Below, one piece after another: positions 20,528-29,461 of a DNA stretch of 64,000 nucleotides. The stretch covers positions 1-64,000 of the forward strand of contig NZ_AXWW01000048.1 in NCBI RefSeq assembly GCF_000482865.1, written 5' to 3'. Both the position numbers and the translations under genes were made by a program. Under the pieces are notes generated by a model, which was not told the DNA's origin, searched no databases, and saw only the letters and a program-made list of their open reading frames with translations. The first letter of the stretch is position 1. Each line of letters begins with the position of its first letter. The DNA comes from Actinokineospora inagensis DSM 44258 (GTDB lineage: Bacteria; Actinomycetota; Actinomycetes; Mycobacteriales; Pseudonocardiaceae).

Positions 20528-20574
20528 GTGAAGTGGGGTCCGCCCGGCGTGGGGGCTGGCGGACTCCACTTCGC
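20528..20574. terminator. Long stem-loop downstream of whiA (2)
   Basis: Seventeen-base arms, GTGAAGTGGGGTCCGCC (20528-20544) and GGCGGACTCCACTTCGC (20558-20574), pair with only two non-Watson-Crick positions, both G.U compatible on one strand, across a 13-base loop. It is the strongest structure in the whiA-gap gap. It could terminate whiA, or be a small RNA on either strand. Confidence 0.5.
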
Positions 20575-20644
20575 TGTCTCCAGGAGGTGTTCGCTGCTTC
20601 CGCCCTGCCCGCCGACCAACCCCGGCGTGCGACGAGACCCCGCG

Positions 20645-20787
20645 AAACTGCCCTTGACCTCACCGGACCTGGTCCCGGGCGGCCCCCACCCTTCCCGGGG
20701 GGCGTCCCCGAGGCCAGTCTACCGGCGGCGCAAGATCGATAGGGGTGTGTGCCGTTGCCTGTGGACAACTCGGTGGCCTGTGGGCGG
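20645..20787 (-). repeat. Dispersed intergenic element, degenerate copy 4
   Basis: On the minus strand, CCGCCCACA (20787-20779) and TTGTCCACA (20768-20760) again stand 19 bases apart. At the position of the minus-35 hexamer the sequence is TATCGA, and TAGACT (20721-20716) sits one base off the expected minus-10 position. No ATG follows, but a CCCCCCGGGAAGGGTGGG block and GAGGTCAAGG (about 20660) match the other copies in place. The copy is decayed but recognisable by geometry. Confidence 0.45.
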
Positions 20788-20939
20788 TCCGGATGTACCG
20801 GTGGGCGGTCCGGACGTTGTTGAGGGCGGCTCCGTGGGGGCGTCGTGATCGTGTTCCTGGCTGAGTCACCAGGGTGTTGTGTTGTCGGGGTGTCGAGTTG
20901 ACGGTGGTCGGGTAGCGGAGCGTCGAGCCGGTAGTGGGC

Positions 20940-21290
20940 CGGGTTGGCGCAGGGGGCAGATTGGTGGAGGGCCGAATCGGCAGGGCGTCGGGCTGGCGGG
21001 GGCGGATTGGCAGGGCGTCGGTTGGCAGGTCGTCAAGTTGGCAGCGGGCCGGGTTGGCAGGACGTCGGGTTGGCGGGCCGGGTTGGCGGGGCGGTCGGGT
21101 TGGCAGTGGGCCGGGTCGGCGGGGCGTCGGGTTGGCGGGGGCCGGGCTGGCGGGGCGGTCGGGTTGGCAGGGCGTCGAGTTGGCGCAGTGTCGAGTCGCC
21201 GGAGGAGCGAGTCGCCAGTGGGGTGGGTTGGCGGTGGGGCACGTCGCCAGTGGGGTGGATTGGGCCGTGGGGCGGGTTGGGGAGGGCCGG
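20940..21290 (+). repeat. 16-bp tandem repeat array between whiA and gap
   Basis: More than 20 units of the form GTTGGCAGGGCGTCGG. The GTTGG/GTCGG/ATTGG starts fall at 21021, 21037, 21053, 21069, then with few slips at 21115, 21131, 21163, 21179, 21195, 21211, 21227, 21243 and 21259, almost perfectly 16 bases apart. Looser units continue on both sides (to about 21440). Inner bases vary (CGTCGG or GGGCCGG alternate). No gene is supported here. It lies on the upstream side of the minus-strand element copy 4. Confidence 0.75.
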
Positions 21291-21552
21291 CGGAGCTTCG
21301 GGTTGGGAGTGGACAAGCCGACAGATGGGCAGCTTGATCCGTGGGTGGGTTTGCGGAGGGTTTGCACAGTGCTGAGTCGCCCAAGGGGTGGGTCGGCAGC
21401 GGGGTGAGTTGGCAGCGGGGCAGGTTGACCGGGTGGGCAGCGGGGGAGTTCGTGGGGGCGGGTACGGGTGGGGGTCCGACTGCGTGGTCGTCGAACAGTT
21501 GTCCCGGTGACCCCGGGTCTGATTCGATAAAGAGAGACCGCTGACCTCTTGA

Positions 21553-22659
<1,107 letters not shown>

Positions 22660-22669
22660 GGACCCGGTT

Positions 22670-23857
22670 TTGAAGACTCTCGACGACCTGCTCGCCGAGG
22701 GCGTTGCCGGTCGGCGCGTGCTGGTGCGCGCCGACCTGAACGTCCCGCTGGACGGCGACAAGATCACCGACGACGGCCGGGTGCGCGCGTCGCTGCCGAC
22801 CATCTCCCGGCTCGCCGACGCGGGGGCCCGGGTCGTGGTGGCCGCCCACCTCGGTCGCCCCAAGGGCGCCCCGGAGGCCAAGTACTCGCTGGCGCCGGTC
22901 GCCGCCCGGCTGGGTGAGCTGCTGGGCCGCCCGGTGGCACTGGCCACCGACGTCGTCGGCCCGTCCGCTCGGTCCACTGTGGACGCACTGGTCGACGGTG
23001 GCGTCGCGCTGCTGGAGAACGTGCGCTTCGACCCGAGGGAAACCAGCAAGGACGCCGGTGAGCGGGCCGTGCTGGCCGACGAGTTCGCCGCGCTGGCCGA
23101 CGCGTTCGTGTCCGACGGTTTCGGTGTCGTGCACCGCAAGCAGGCCTCGGTCTACGACGTGGCGGGCAAGCTCCCCGCGTACGCCGGTGGCCTGGTCCTC
23201 GCCGAGGTCGACGTGCTCAAGCGGCTCACCGGTGACCCGGCCCGGCCGTACGTGGTCGTGCTCGGCGGGTCCAAGGTGTCGGACAAGCTCGCCGTCATCG
23301 AGTCGCTGCTGCCGAAGGTGGACCGGATCCTCGTCGGCGGCGGCATGTGCTTCACCTTCCTCGCCGCCGAGGGACTGGGGGTCGGTGACTCGCTGCTGGA
23401 AGCCGACATGATCGACACCTGCAAGCGGCTGCTGGCCGAGCACCCGGACAAGATCGTGCTGCCCGCGGACATCGTCATCGCCGACGACTTCTCCGCCGAG
23501 GCGAACACGCACACCGTGCTCGCCGCCAACATCCGCGAGGGCTGGAAGGGCCTGGACGTCGGCCCGATCACCGTGGAGCGCTACGCGGAGGTCGTCGCGG
23601 ACGCGGGCACCGTGTTCTGGAACGGCCCGATGGGCGTGTTCGAGTTGGCACCGTTCGCCGAGGGCACCCGTGGTGTGGCTCAGGCGATCGTCGACTCGTC
23701 GGCGTTCTCCGTGGTCGGCGGCGGCGACTCGGCGGCCGCGGTGCGGCTGTTGGGCCTGCCCGAGGACGGGTTCTCGCACATCTCCACCGGCGGCGGCGCG
23801 TCGCTGGAGTACCTGGAGGGCAAGGACCTTCCTGGCGTCTCCGTCTTGGAGGGCTGA
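22670..23857 (+). CDS. pgk: Phosphoglycerate kinase
   Basis: A 395-aa two-domain kinase making ATP from 1,3-bisphosphoglycerate. It starts at TTG 22670 ([28 protein letters not shown]). The substrate-binding segments RADLNVPL and AHLGRPKG are in the N-domain. The nucleotide-binding [27 protein letters not shown] and [10 protein letters not shown] are in the C-domain. The rare TTG start may lower expression relative to gap. The stop overlaps the tpiA ATG (TGATG). Confidence 0.97.
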   Translation: MKTLDDLLAEGVAGRRVLVRADLNVPLDGDKITDDGRVRASLPTISRLADAGARVVVAAHLGRPKGAPEAKYSLAPVAARLGELLGRPVALATDVVGPSARSTVDALVDGGVALLENVRFDPRETSKDAGERAVLADEFAALADAFVSDGFGVVHRKQASVYDVAGKLPAYAGGLVLAEVDVLKRLTGDPARPYVVVLGGSKVSDKLAVIESLLPKVDRILVGGGMCFTFLAAEGLGVGDSLLEADMIDTCKRLLAEHPDKIVLPADIVIADDFSAEANTHTVLAANIREGWKGLDVGPITVERYAEVVADAGTVFWNGPMGVFELAPFAEGTRGVAQAIVDSSAFSVVGGGDSAAAVRLLGLPEDGFSHISTGGGASLEYLEGKDLPGVSVLEG

Positions 23858-24642
23858 TGGCCAGGCAGGTATTGATCGCCGGTAACTGGAAGATGAACCT
23901 CAACCACCTCGAGGCCATCGCCCTGGTGCAGAAGATCGCGTTCTCGCTGCCGGAGAAGTACTTCGCCAAGGTCGAGGTGGCGGTGCTGCCGCCGTTCACC
24001 GACATCCGGTCGATCCAGACCATGGTCGACGGCGACAAGCTGCTCATCCGGTACGGCGCGCAGGACGTCTCCCGCTACGACTCCGGCGCCTACACCGGCG
24101 AGATCTCCGGCCTGATGCTGGCCAAGCTGGGCTGCAGCTACGTCACCGTCGGGCACTCCGAGCGGCGCGAGTACCACGGCGAGACCGACGAACTGGTCAA
24201 CGCGAAGGTCAAGGCGGCGCTCAAGCACGGCATCACCCCGATCCTCTGCCTCGGCGAGAAGGTCGAGGTCCGCGAGTCGGGCGGGCACGTCGAGCACTGC
24301 GTCGAGCAGCTCATCGCCGGTCTCAAGGGGCTGAAGGCGGAGCAGGCGGGCAAGGTCGTCGTCGCCTACGAGCCGGTCTGGGCCATCGGCACCGGCAAGG
24401 TCGCCACGGCCGCCGACGCGCAAGAGGTGTGCAAGGCGTTGCGCGGCGCCCTGGCCGAGAAGTACGGCGACGAGGTGGCCGGGGGCGTGCGTGTCCTCTA
24501 CGGCGGCTCGGTGAAATCCGGCAACATCGGTGAACTGGTCGCCCAGGAGGACGTCGACGGCGCGTTGGTCGGCGGCGCCAGCCTGCAGGCCGACGAGTTC
24601 ACCAAGCTGTGCGCGATGGCGGCGGGCGGACCGCTGCCGTAA
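23857..24642 (+). CDS. tpiA: Triosephosphate isomerase
   Basis: A 261-aa TIM barrel interconverting DHAP and glyceraldehyde 3-phosphate. It has N-terminal GNWKMN with the catalytic Lys, the electrophilic His in [12 protein letters not shown], the catalytic Glu in [12 protein letters not shown] (loop 6), and the phosphate-binding YGGSVKSGN. The ATG overlaps the pgk stop by one base. The unit ends with a strong terminator at 24661-24692. Confidence 0.97.
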   Translation: MARQVLIAGNWKMNLNHLEAIALVQKIAFSLPEKYFAKVEVAVLPPFTDIRSIQTMVDGDKLLIRYGAQDVSRYDSGAYTGEISGLMLAKLGCSYVTVGHSERREYHGETDELVNAKVKAALKHGITPILCLGEKVEVRESGGHVEHCVEQLIAGLKGLKAEQAGKVVVAYEPVWAIGTGKVATAADAQEVCKALRGALAEKYGDEVAGGVRVLYGGSVKSGNIGELVAQEDVDGALVGGASLQADEFTKLCAMAAGGPLP

Positions 24643-24660
24643 CCCGTTCACGCAGGTCGG

Positions 24661-24692
24661 AGCGCCGGGGAGTGATCAGCCCCGGCGCTTTT
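24661..24692 (+). terminator. Intrinsic terminator of gap-pgk-tpiA
   Basis: AGCGCCGGGG (24661-24670) pairs perfectly with CCCCGGCGCT (24680-24689) over a nine-base loop. TTTT follows the stem on the plus strand. Confidence 0.85.
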
Positions 24693-24719
24693 CGGCTATT
24701 CGGGGGGTGTGCGGATGCA

Positions 24720-24774
24720 CGTGCCGATGAATTCTCGGGCCGGATCGGGGAAATCCGGTAATCGGATCGGCACG
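24720..24774. ncRNA. Nested stem-loop structure between tpiA and secG
   Basis: An outer stem CGTGCCGAT (24720-24728) / ATCGGCACG (24766-24774) encloses an inner stem CCGGAT (24740-24745) / ATCCGG (24753-24758). It sits after the tpiA terminator and before a TAATCT minus-10-like hexamer near 24823, so it would be outside the secG transcript. It could be a small RNA, or simply a regulatory palindrome. Confidence 0.3.
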
Positions 24775-24851
24775 CCGGGTCGGGGCGGTGGTCGAACACG
24801 GCGAGGTCACCAGGTAATCTGGGGCCTCAACCGAACGACCGCGAGGACCCG

Positions 24852-25085
24852 ATGATTCTGACGCTGCAGATCGCTCTGATCGTTTCCAGCCTTCTGCTCA
24901 TCCTGCTGGTGCTGCTGCACCGGGGTCGGGGTGGCGGTTTGTCCTCGCTGTTCGGCGGCGGCATGCAGTCCAGCCTCTCCGGGTCCAGCGTGGTCGAGAA
25001 GAACCTCGACCGGGTCACGCTGTTCGTCGGCGCGGTCTGGGTCATCTGCGTCGTCGGCCTCGGCCTGCTGGTCAAGATCAGCTGA
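24852..25085 (+). CDS. secG: Preprotein translocase subunit SecG
   Basis: A 77-aa inner-membrane protein with two transmembrane helices (about residues 2-20 and 54-74) and the conserved RGGGLSSLFGGG loop between them. SecG assists SecYE-SecA in protein export. The ATG at 24852 follows CGAGGACCCG. The location between tpiA and rbpA is the standard actinobacterial context. Confidence 0.95.
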   Translation: MILTLQIALIVSSLLLILLVLLHRGRGGGLSSLFGGGMQSSLSGSSVVEKNLDRVTLFVGAVWVICVVGLGLLVKIS

Positions 25086-25159
25086 GTCGGCGCGTGCGGC
25101 TGGTTGGAGATCCGACGCGGGCATCCGCGTCGAACCACGTGGTGGGGGTGTGAACATCA

Positions 25160-25501
25160 ATGGCCGGTGGTAACGCGATCCGGGGTACCCGGGTCGGTGC
25201 TGGTCCCATGGGAGAGTCCGAGCGCGGCGAGTCGGCGCCCCGGCAGCGGGTGTCCTACTGGTGCGCCAACGGACACGAATCCCGTCCGTCCTTCGCGCTG
25301 GACGCGGAGAAGCCCGAGTCCTGGGACTGCCCGCGCTGCGGCCTGCCCGCGGGCCTCGACGAACAGGCGCCGCCGAAGGCCCCGCGCAACGAGCCCTACA
25401 AGACGCACCTCGCCTACGTGAAGGAGCGCCGCTCCGACGCCGACGGCGAGGCCATCCTGGCCGAGGCACTGGCCAAACTCCGCGCCAAGCGCGAGGGCTG
25501 A
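25160..25501 (+). CDS. rbpA: RNA polymerase-binding protein RbpA
   Basis: A 113-aa actinobacteria-specific transcription factor that binds RNA polymerase and the primary sigma factor and stabilises open complexes. The N-terminal tail includes GGNAIRGTRVGAGPMGE, which contacts the polymerase. The core carries CANGHESRPSFALDAEKPESW followed by CPRCG, a zinc-ribbon-like set. The C-terminal region (about 75-112) is the sigma-interaction domain (HLAYVKERRSDADGEAILAEAL). Its presence supports assignment to the phylum. Confidence 0.95.
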   Translation: MAGGNAIRGTRVGAGPMGESERGESAPRQRVSYWCANGHESRPSFALDAEKPESWDCPRCGLPAGLDEQAPPKAPRNEPYKTHLAYVKERRSDADGEAILAEALAKLRAKREG

Positions 25502-25589
25502 GCTCGGGTGGCAACCGGTCGACGGGCCCGTACCCCCGGTTGGGGGCGCGGACCCGTCGGCTGTTCGGGGTGCGGGTCAGGTGGGTGGC

Positions 25590-25880
25590 GGGGGCGGTTG
25601 CTGCGGGTCAGTTGGGCGGCCTGTGGATCGGGGGCGTTGTAGCCGCGGCAGGTGCCAGCCGTTGGCTGTTTAGTCGCGGACCGCGGGGCCGTTGCCGTGC
25701 CAAGCGTCGTAGGTCGGTGGGCAGTCTGCGGATCGCGGGGTGGTTGCCACGGTCGGCGCTGCCCGCTGGTTGTGGGGCCTGGGGATGGTGGGGGCGGTTG
25801 CCGCGGCAGGCGCTGCTCGTCGGCTGTTGAACCTGCGGATCGCGGGGGTCGTTGCCGCGCCAAGCGCAGGTTGGGCGGGC
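25590..25880 (+). repeat. Tandem array of about 54 bp units after rbpA
   Basis: Five to six units anchored on GTTGCCGCG or similar start at 25597, 25636, 25691, 25743, 25797 and 25851, mostly 52-55 bases apart, each with GGATCGCGGGG near its end. There is no supported gene between rbpA and the chemoreceptor. The array runs directly into the upstream box of element copy 2. Confidence 0.6.
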
Positions 25881-25883
25881 CGG

Positions 25884-26037
25884 TTGTCCACAGGGTGCTG
25901 GGTTGTCCACAGCGGGGCGTTGGGTGCTCTTGACAGGTCGGCCGGTGCGCTACGTTCAGGAATGGGCCCCCGAACCCCGGGTGGGTGGGCTCTGGGTGGC
26001 GGATGGTGGGGTGGATCGGCAAGTGCTCGATCGGGGG
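25884..26037 (+). repeat. Dispersed intergenic element, copy 2
   Basis: TTGTCCACA at 25884-25892 and 25903-25911 (19 apart), TTGACA at 25930-25935 (27 after the second box), 15-base spacer, TACGTT at 25951-25956, CAGGA, and ATG at 25962. It continues with GGGCCCCCGA, CCCCGGGTGGGTGGG and CAAGTGCTCGATCGGG. The last block is one base closer than in copies 1 and 3. The 25-codon frame is therefore lost, and the ATG frame runs on into antisense of the chemoreceptor gene. If the element is coding, this copy is a pseudogene. Confidence 0.75.
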
Positions 26038-26105
26038 GGGCTTGCGGGATCTGGCGGGGTCTTGCGGGATCCGGCAGGGGTGTGCGGCGAGCGTGTGGGG
26101 AGCGT

Positions 26106-26147
26106 GCGAAGGGCCCGCGACCCCGGGGTGGGGTGCGGGCCCTTCGC
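26106..26147 (-). terminator. Terminator of the chemoreceptor gene
   Basis: GCGAAGGGCCCGC (26106-26118) and GCGGGCCCTTCGC (26135-26147) form a perfect 13-bp stem with a 16-base GC-rich loop, just beyond the stop of the minus-strand gene at 26157. Confidence 0.7.
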
Positions 26148-26156
26148 TGGGCGGGA

Positions 26157-27770
26157 CTAGTACTGGAACTCGCTGATGAGGGTGCGGAGGTCGGCTGAGG
26201 CGTCGTTGAGGGTGCGGGCGGTGCGTTGGGCGGCGCCCGCGGCGGAGCTGGTGTCCTCGGTGGCGCGGGCCAGGCCGCCGATGCCGTCGCCGATCTGGAC
26301 GACGGCGGTGGCGGTTTCGTGGACGTTGCGGCTCATCTCGGCCGTGGTGGCGGTCTGCTCCTCGACGGCGGCGGCGATGACGGTTTGGGTGTCGCAGATG
26401 GAGCTGACGACCTGGCCGATCTGGTGGATGGCCGAGGTGGCTTCCGCGGAGCCCTGTTCGATGGCCTTGATCCGGCGGGTGATGTCCTCCGTCGCGGTGG
26501 CGGTCTGCTGGGCCAGTTCCTTGACCTCACCGGCCACGACCGCGAAGCCCTTGCCGGACTCGCCCGCGCGGGCGGCCTCGATGGTCGCGTTCAGGGCCAG
26601 CAGGTTGGTCTGCTCGGCGATGGAGCTGATCAGCTTGACCACGGTGCCGATCTCGGCGGTGGCGTCACCCAGGGCGGCGACGGCCTGGTTGGCGGTCTCG
26701 GTGTCGCGGACGCCCTCGTTGGCGACGTCGGCGGCGCGGCTGGCGTTCTGGGTGATCTCGTCGATCGCGGCGCGCATCTGCTCGGAGGCACCGGCCATGG
26801 CGGTGACCATGGAGGACACCTGGGTGGCGGTGGCGTTGATCGAGCTGGCCTCGATGCTGGTCGCGCCCGCGGTGTCGGCGAGCTTGCCGCTGACCGTGGT
26901 GAGCTCGTGGGAGGCCCCGGCGACCTCGTCGGCGCGGGCGGCGACCCGGCTGATCAGGCCCTGGGTGCGCTCGGCGACCTGGTTGAACCCGGTGGCCACC
27001 TCGCCGAGCTCGTCGGACCGGTCGGCCTCGATGCGCTTGGTGAGGTCACCGCCCGCGATGGCGGCGAGCCCGGCCCGCAGGTTGCCCAGCGGGCGGGTGA
27101 TCGAGCGGACCAGCAGCACGGTCATCACCAGACCGGCCAGGAACGCGGCGCAGGCCAGCAGGATGGTGGTCAGCTTGCTGCTCGCGGCCAGGTCCTGGGC
27201 GTCGGTCGCGGTCTGCGCCGACTCGTTGTCGACGTCGCTGAGCAGCGTGTCGATGCCCGTGGCGATCTTGTTGTAGATCTGGATCTCGGTGACCGCGACC
27301 TGGTCGTTGGCCTTCACGTAGTTGGCCCACACGCCGGTGCGGTACTCGGCGACGATCTGGTTGTCGAGCGCCATGAACTGGTCGAACAGGTCGCCGACGG
27401 CCTTGGCGTCCTTCTCCTGGTCCGAGTCGAGGCCGAAGGCGATGAGCGCGGCCAGCTCGGTTTTGAACGCGGCGGCCGACTTGAGGAAGGACGCCCGGGA
27501 GTCGCCGATGTCGGCGCTGGCGTTGGCGACGCCGCGCAGCACGTCGAAGGCGTAGGCGGTCTGCCAGCCGTTGAAGTCGCCGGAGCGGAACTTCACCTGC
27601 ATGGCCAGTTGGGTCAGGTCCCGCGACCGGGCTATCTTGGCCGCCGCGTCCCGCTCGCGGTCGATACCGGACACCGCGACCGTGGCCAAGGCGGCCAACA
27701 GCACCAGCAGGACCGCCATCGACGCCCCCACCCGGACCCCGACCCGCAGGTTTCTGATTCGCTTCAGCAT
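26157..27770 (-). CDS. Methyl-accepting chemotaxis protein
   Basis: A 537-aa transmembrane receptor. TM1 is at about residues 14-34, a four-helix sensory domain at about 40-190, TM2 at about 192-213, then HAMP ([27 protein letters not shown]). A long coiled-coil signalling domain follows. Its hairpin tip is canonical: [20 protein letters not shown], then [14 protein letters not shown], the CheA/CheW contact site. No NWETF tether is present. No che or flagellar gene lies in the window, so it acts with a remote cluster or in another signalling role. Confidence 0.93.
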   Translation of the reverse strand: MLKRIRNLRVGVRVGASMAVLLVLLAALATVAVSGIDRERDAAAKIARSRDLTQLAMQVKFRSGDFNGWQTAYAFDVLRGVANASADIGDSRASFLKSAAAFKTELAALIAFGLDSDQEKDAKAVGDLFDQFMALDNQIVAEYRTGVWANYVKANDQVAVTEIQIYNKIATGIDTLLSDVDNESAQTATDAQDLAASSKLTTILLACAAFLAGLVMTVLLVRSITRPLGNLRAGLAAIAGGDLTKRIEADRSDELGEVATGFNQVAERTQGLISRVAARADEVAGASHELTTVSGKLADTAGATSIEASSINATATQVSSMVTAMAGASEQMRAAIDEITQNASRAADVANEGVRDTETANQAVAALGDATAEIGTVVKLISSIAEQTNLLALNATIEAARAGESGKGFAVVAGEVKELAQQTATATEDITRRIKAIEQGSAEATSAIHQIGQVVSSICDTQTVIAAAVEEQTATTAEMSRNVHETATAVVQIGDGIGGLARATEDTSSAAGAAQRTARTLNDASADLRTLISEFQY

Positions 27771-27905
27771 GTGGCACCAGTTCCCACTCGCGCGGTCTCC
27801 CGCGGGTCCAGAGACGAAGGTGCCCGGCCGTTCGGCGAAGGTCAGCGGTGACTGAGGCGATGCACCCGAGATACCCCGATCGCGCTACCGGGATCACCCG
27901 GCCGG

Positions 27906-29312
27906 TCATCCCGCGAGTGGGTACCGGGCTCGCACCTCGAATCCACCCTCGGCCGTCGGGCCCGCGTCGAGGCTGCCGCCGAGCAGGCCCGCGCGCTCGC
28001 GCAACCCGAGCAGACCGTGCCCGCCGGAGGGCAGCGTGCCGGGGTGGTGGCGGCGCGGCGCCTCGTTCGTGATGGCGACGACCAGAGCGTCCGACTCGGC
28101 CCGCACCCGCACCGAGGTGCGCGACCCGGCGGCGTGCTTGCGCACGTTGGTCAGCGCCTCCTGGACCGTCCGGTACGCGGCGCGGGACACCGGGCCGGGC
28201 ACGTCCGCCGGGCAGGCCTCCATGTAGAGCCGGACATCGGTGTCGCGGACCAGGTCGGCGATGTCGTCGACACCGGGCTGGGCCTCGTCGTCGTCCACCC
28301 CGGACCGCAGCACGCCGACCAGTTCGCGCAGCTCCTCCAGGGTGCGGGTGCTCAGCGCGCGGATGGTCTCGGCGGCCTCCCTGGTGGCCGGGTCGGGCAG
28401 GTCGACCTGCATGGCGCCCGCCTGCATCGCGATCAGCGTCACCTGGTGCGACACGACGTCGTGCATCTCGCGGGCCAGCTTCGCCCGTTCCGCGGAGCGG
28501 ACGGTGGCCGCGTGCAGCCGCTTCTCCCGCTCCCGGCTGCGCGCCAGCTCCCGGATCCGGGTGGACAGCTCCTGGCGGACCGCGATGAGCAGCCCGATGG
28601 CCACCGGCATCCCGGCGACCAGGATGCCGTAGATCGCGTCCGAGATGTGCTCGCGCCAGGTCAGCGCCAGGAAGTCCGACCACGGCCAGAGCACGAACCG
28701 GCACAGCGCGACCAGCACCGCGCCCGCCACCGTGCGCCAACCGACCAGCGACCGCTTGGCCAGCGTGCCCAGCGCGATCATCGCCGCCAACTGCGACCAG
28801 CCGAAGAAGAACCCGGGGATGGTGATCAGGACCGCGGTGAACGGCAGGTGCCTGCGGGTCAGCATCGCGGGCAGCGCCAGCCAGGACAGCCAGATCGAGT
28901 ACATCGGCACGTCGTGCGGCGGGACCAGCCACACGTCCAGGGTGGCCACCAGCAGCGCGAGCGCGTCCGAGGACAGGTCGCGCACCCGTTTGCGCTCCCG
29001 CCAGAGCGCCAGCCGCGGGGGTAACCGGAACCGGCCGAGCAGCCCGGTCGGCAGCCGCACGGCGGTGCGCGCCACCCGGTCCAGCACGGCCGTGGGGGCC
29101 TCGGAACCGACGCTGTCCGGCGTCAGCATGGGGGCGACCAGCGCGCCACCTCCTCCTGGGTCCTGGCTTGCCTGGTCGGCGCCGCCCGCGGCCGCCGGTG
29201 GGGTTTCCCGCAGGTCGGCGCGGTCGTGCGCACCCGCTCGCGGGGAAGGGACGGCTTCCGGGGCGTTACCATTCTCCCGGTCCCGGGCCTTCCGGCGCTG
29301 GCGCTGTGGCAT
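27906..29312 (-). CDS. NarL-type sensor histidine kinase (HisKA_3)
   Basis: A 468-aa protein using ATG 29312, which has a strong AGGAAGGG site; a GTG at 29357 lacks one. An N-terminal disordered region of about 75 residues precedes four to six transmembrane helices (about 125-245). The dimerisation/phosphoacceptor helix is AKLAREMHDVVSHQVTLI, with the phosphorylated His in REMHD. The HATPase_c domain ends in GHGLLGLRERAGLLGG. Kinases of this class pair with LuxR-type response regulators, but none is adjacent: the gene is an orphan between an MCP and pabAB. Confidence 0.9.
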   Translation of the reverse strand: MPQRQRRKARDRENGNAPEAVPSPRAGAHDRADLRETPPAAAGGADQASQDPGGGGALVAPMLTPDSVGSEAPTAVLDRVARTAVRLPTGLLGRFRLPPRLALWRERKRVRDLSSDALALLVATLDVWLVPPHDVPMYSIWLSWLALPAMLTRRHLPFTAVLITIPGFFFGWSQLAAMIALGTLAKRSLVGWRTVAGAVLVALCRFVLWPWSDFLALTWREHISDAIYGILVAGMPVAIGLLIAVRQELSTRIRELARSREREKRLHAATVRSAERAKLAREMHDVVSHQVTLIAMQAGAMQVDLPDPATREAAETIRALSTRTLEELRELVGVLRSGVDDDEAQPGVDDIADLVRDTDVRLYMEACPADVPGPVSRAAYRTVQEALTNVRKHAAGSRTSVRVRAESDALVVAITNEAPRRHHPGTLPSGGHGLLGLRERAGLLGGSLDAGPTAEGGFEVRARYPLAG

Positions 29313-29386
29313 GGAACGCCCTTCCTGCGACGACGTGCTGCGGCCAGGTGTCGTCACCCATCAAGACAGACAACCCCGGCCACGGG

Positions 29387-29431
29387 ACGGCACCCGCACA
29401 ACAACTGTGCGGGAGCAAACGCACGGTGCCC
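29387..29431 (+). promoter_or_regulatory. Hairpin leader of the aminodeoxychorismate synthase gene
   Basis: CCCGCACA (29393-29400) and TGTGCGGG (29406-29413) form an eight-base-pair stem with an ACAAC loop. GGCACC just before and GGTGCC at about 29426 can pair outside it. The structure lies 30-70 bases upstream of the GTG and could be an attenuator or a regulator site. Confidence 0.35.
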
Positions 29432-29461
29432 GTTCGGAGCAAGAGGGGAGGGAGCCCACCC

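Noticed and set aside
20940-21290. CRISPR array
   Set aside because: Units are 16 bp, degenerate and contiguous, without constant repeats separated by unique spacers, and no cas genes are present.
29313-29357. GTG 29357 as start of the histidine kinase
   Set aside because: It has no ribosome binding site and adds 15 low-complexity residues, whereas ATG 29312 is preceded by AGGAAGGG.
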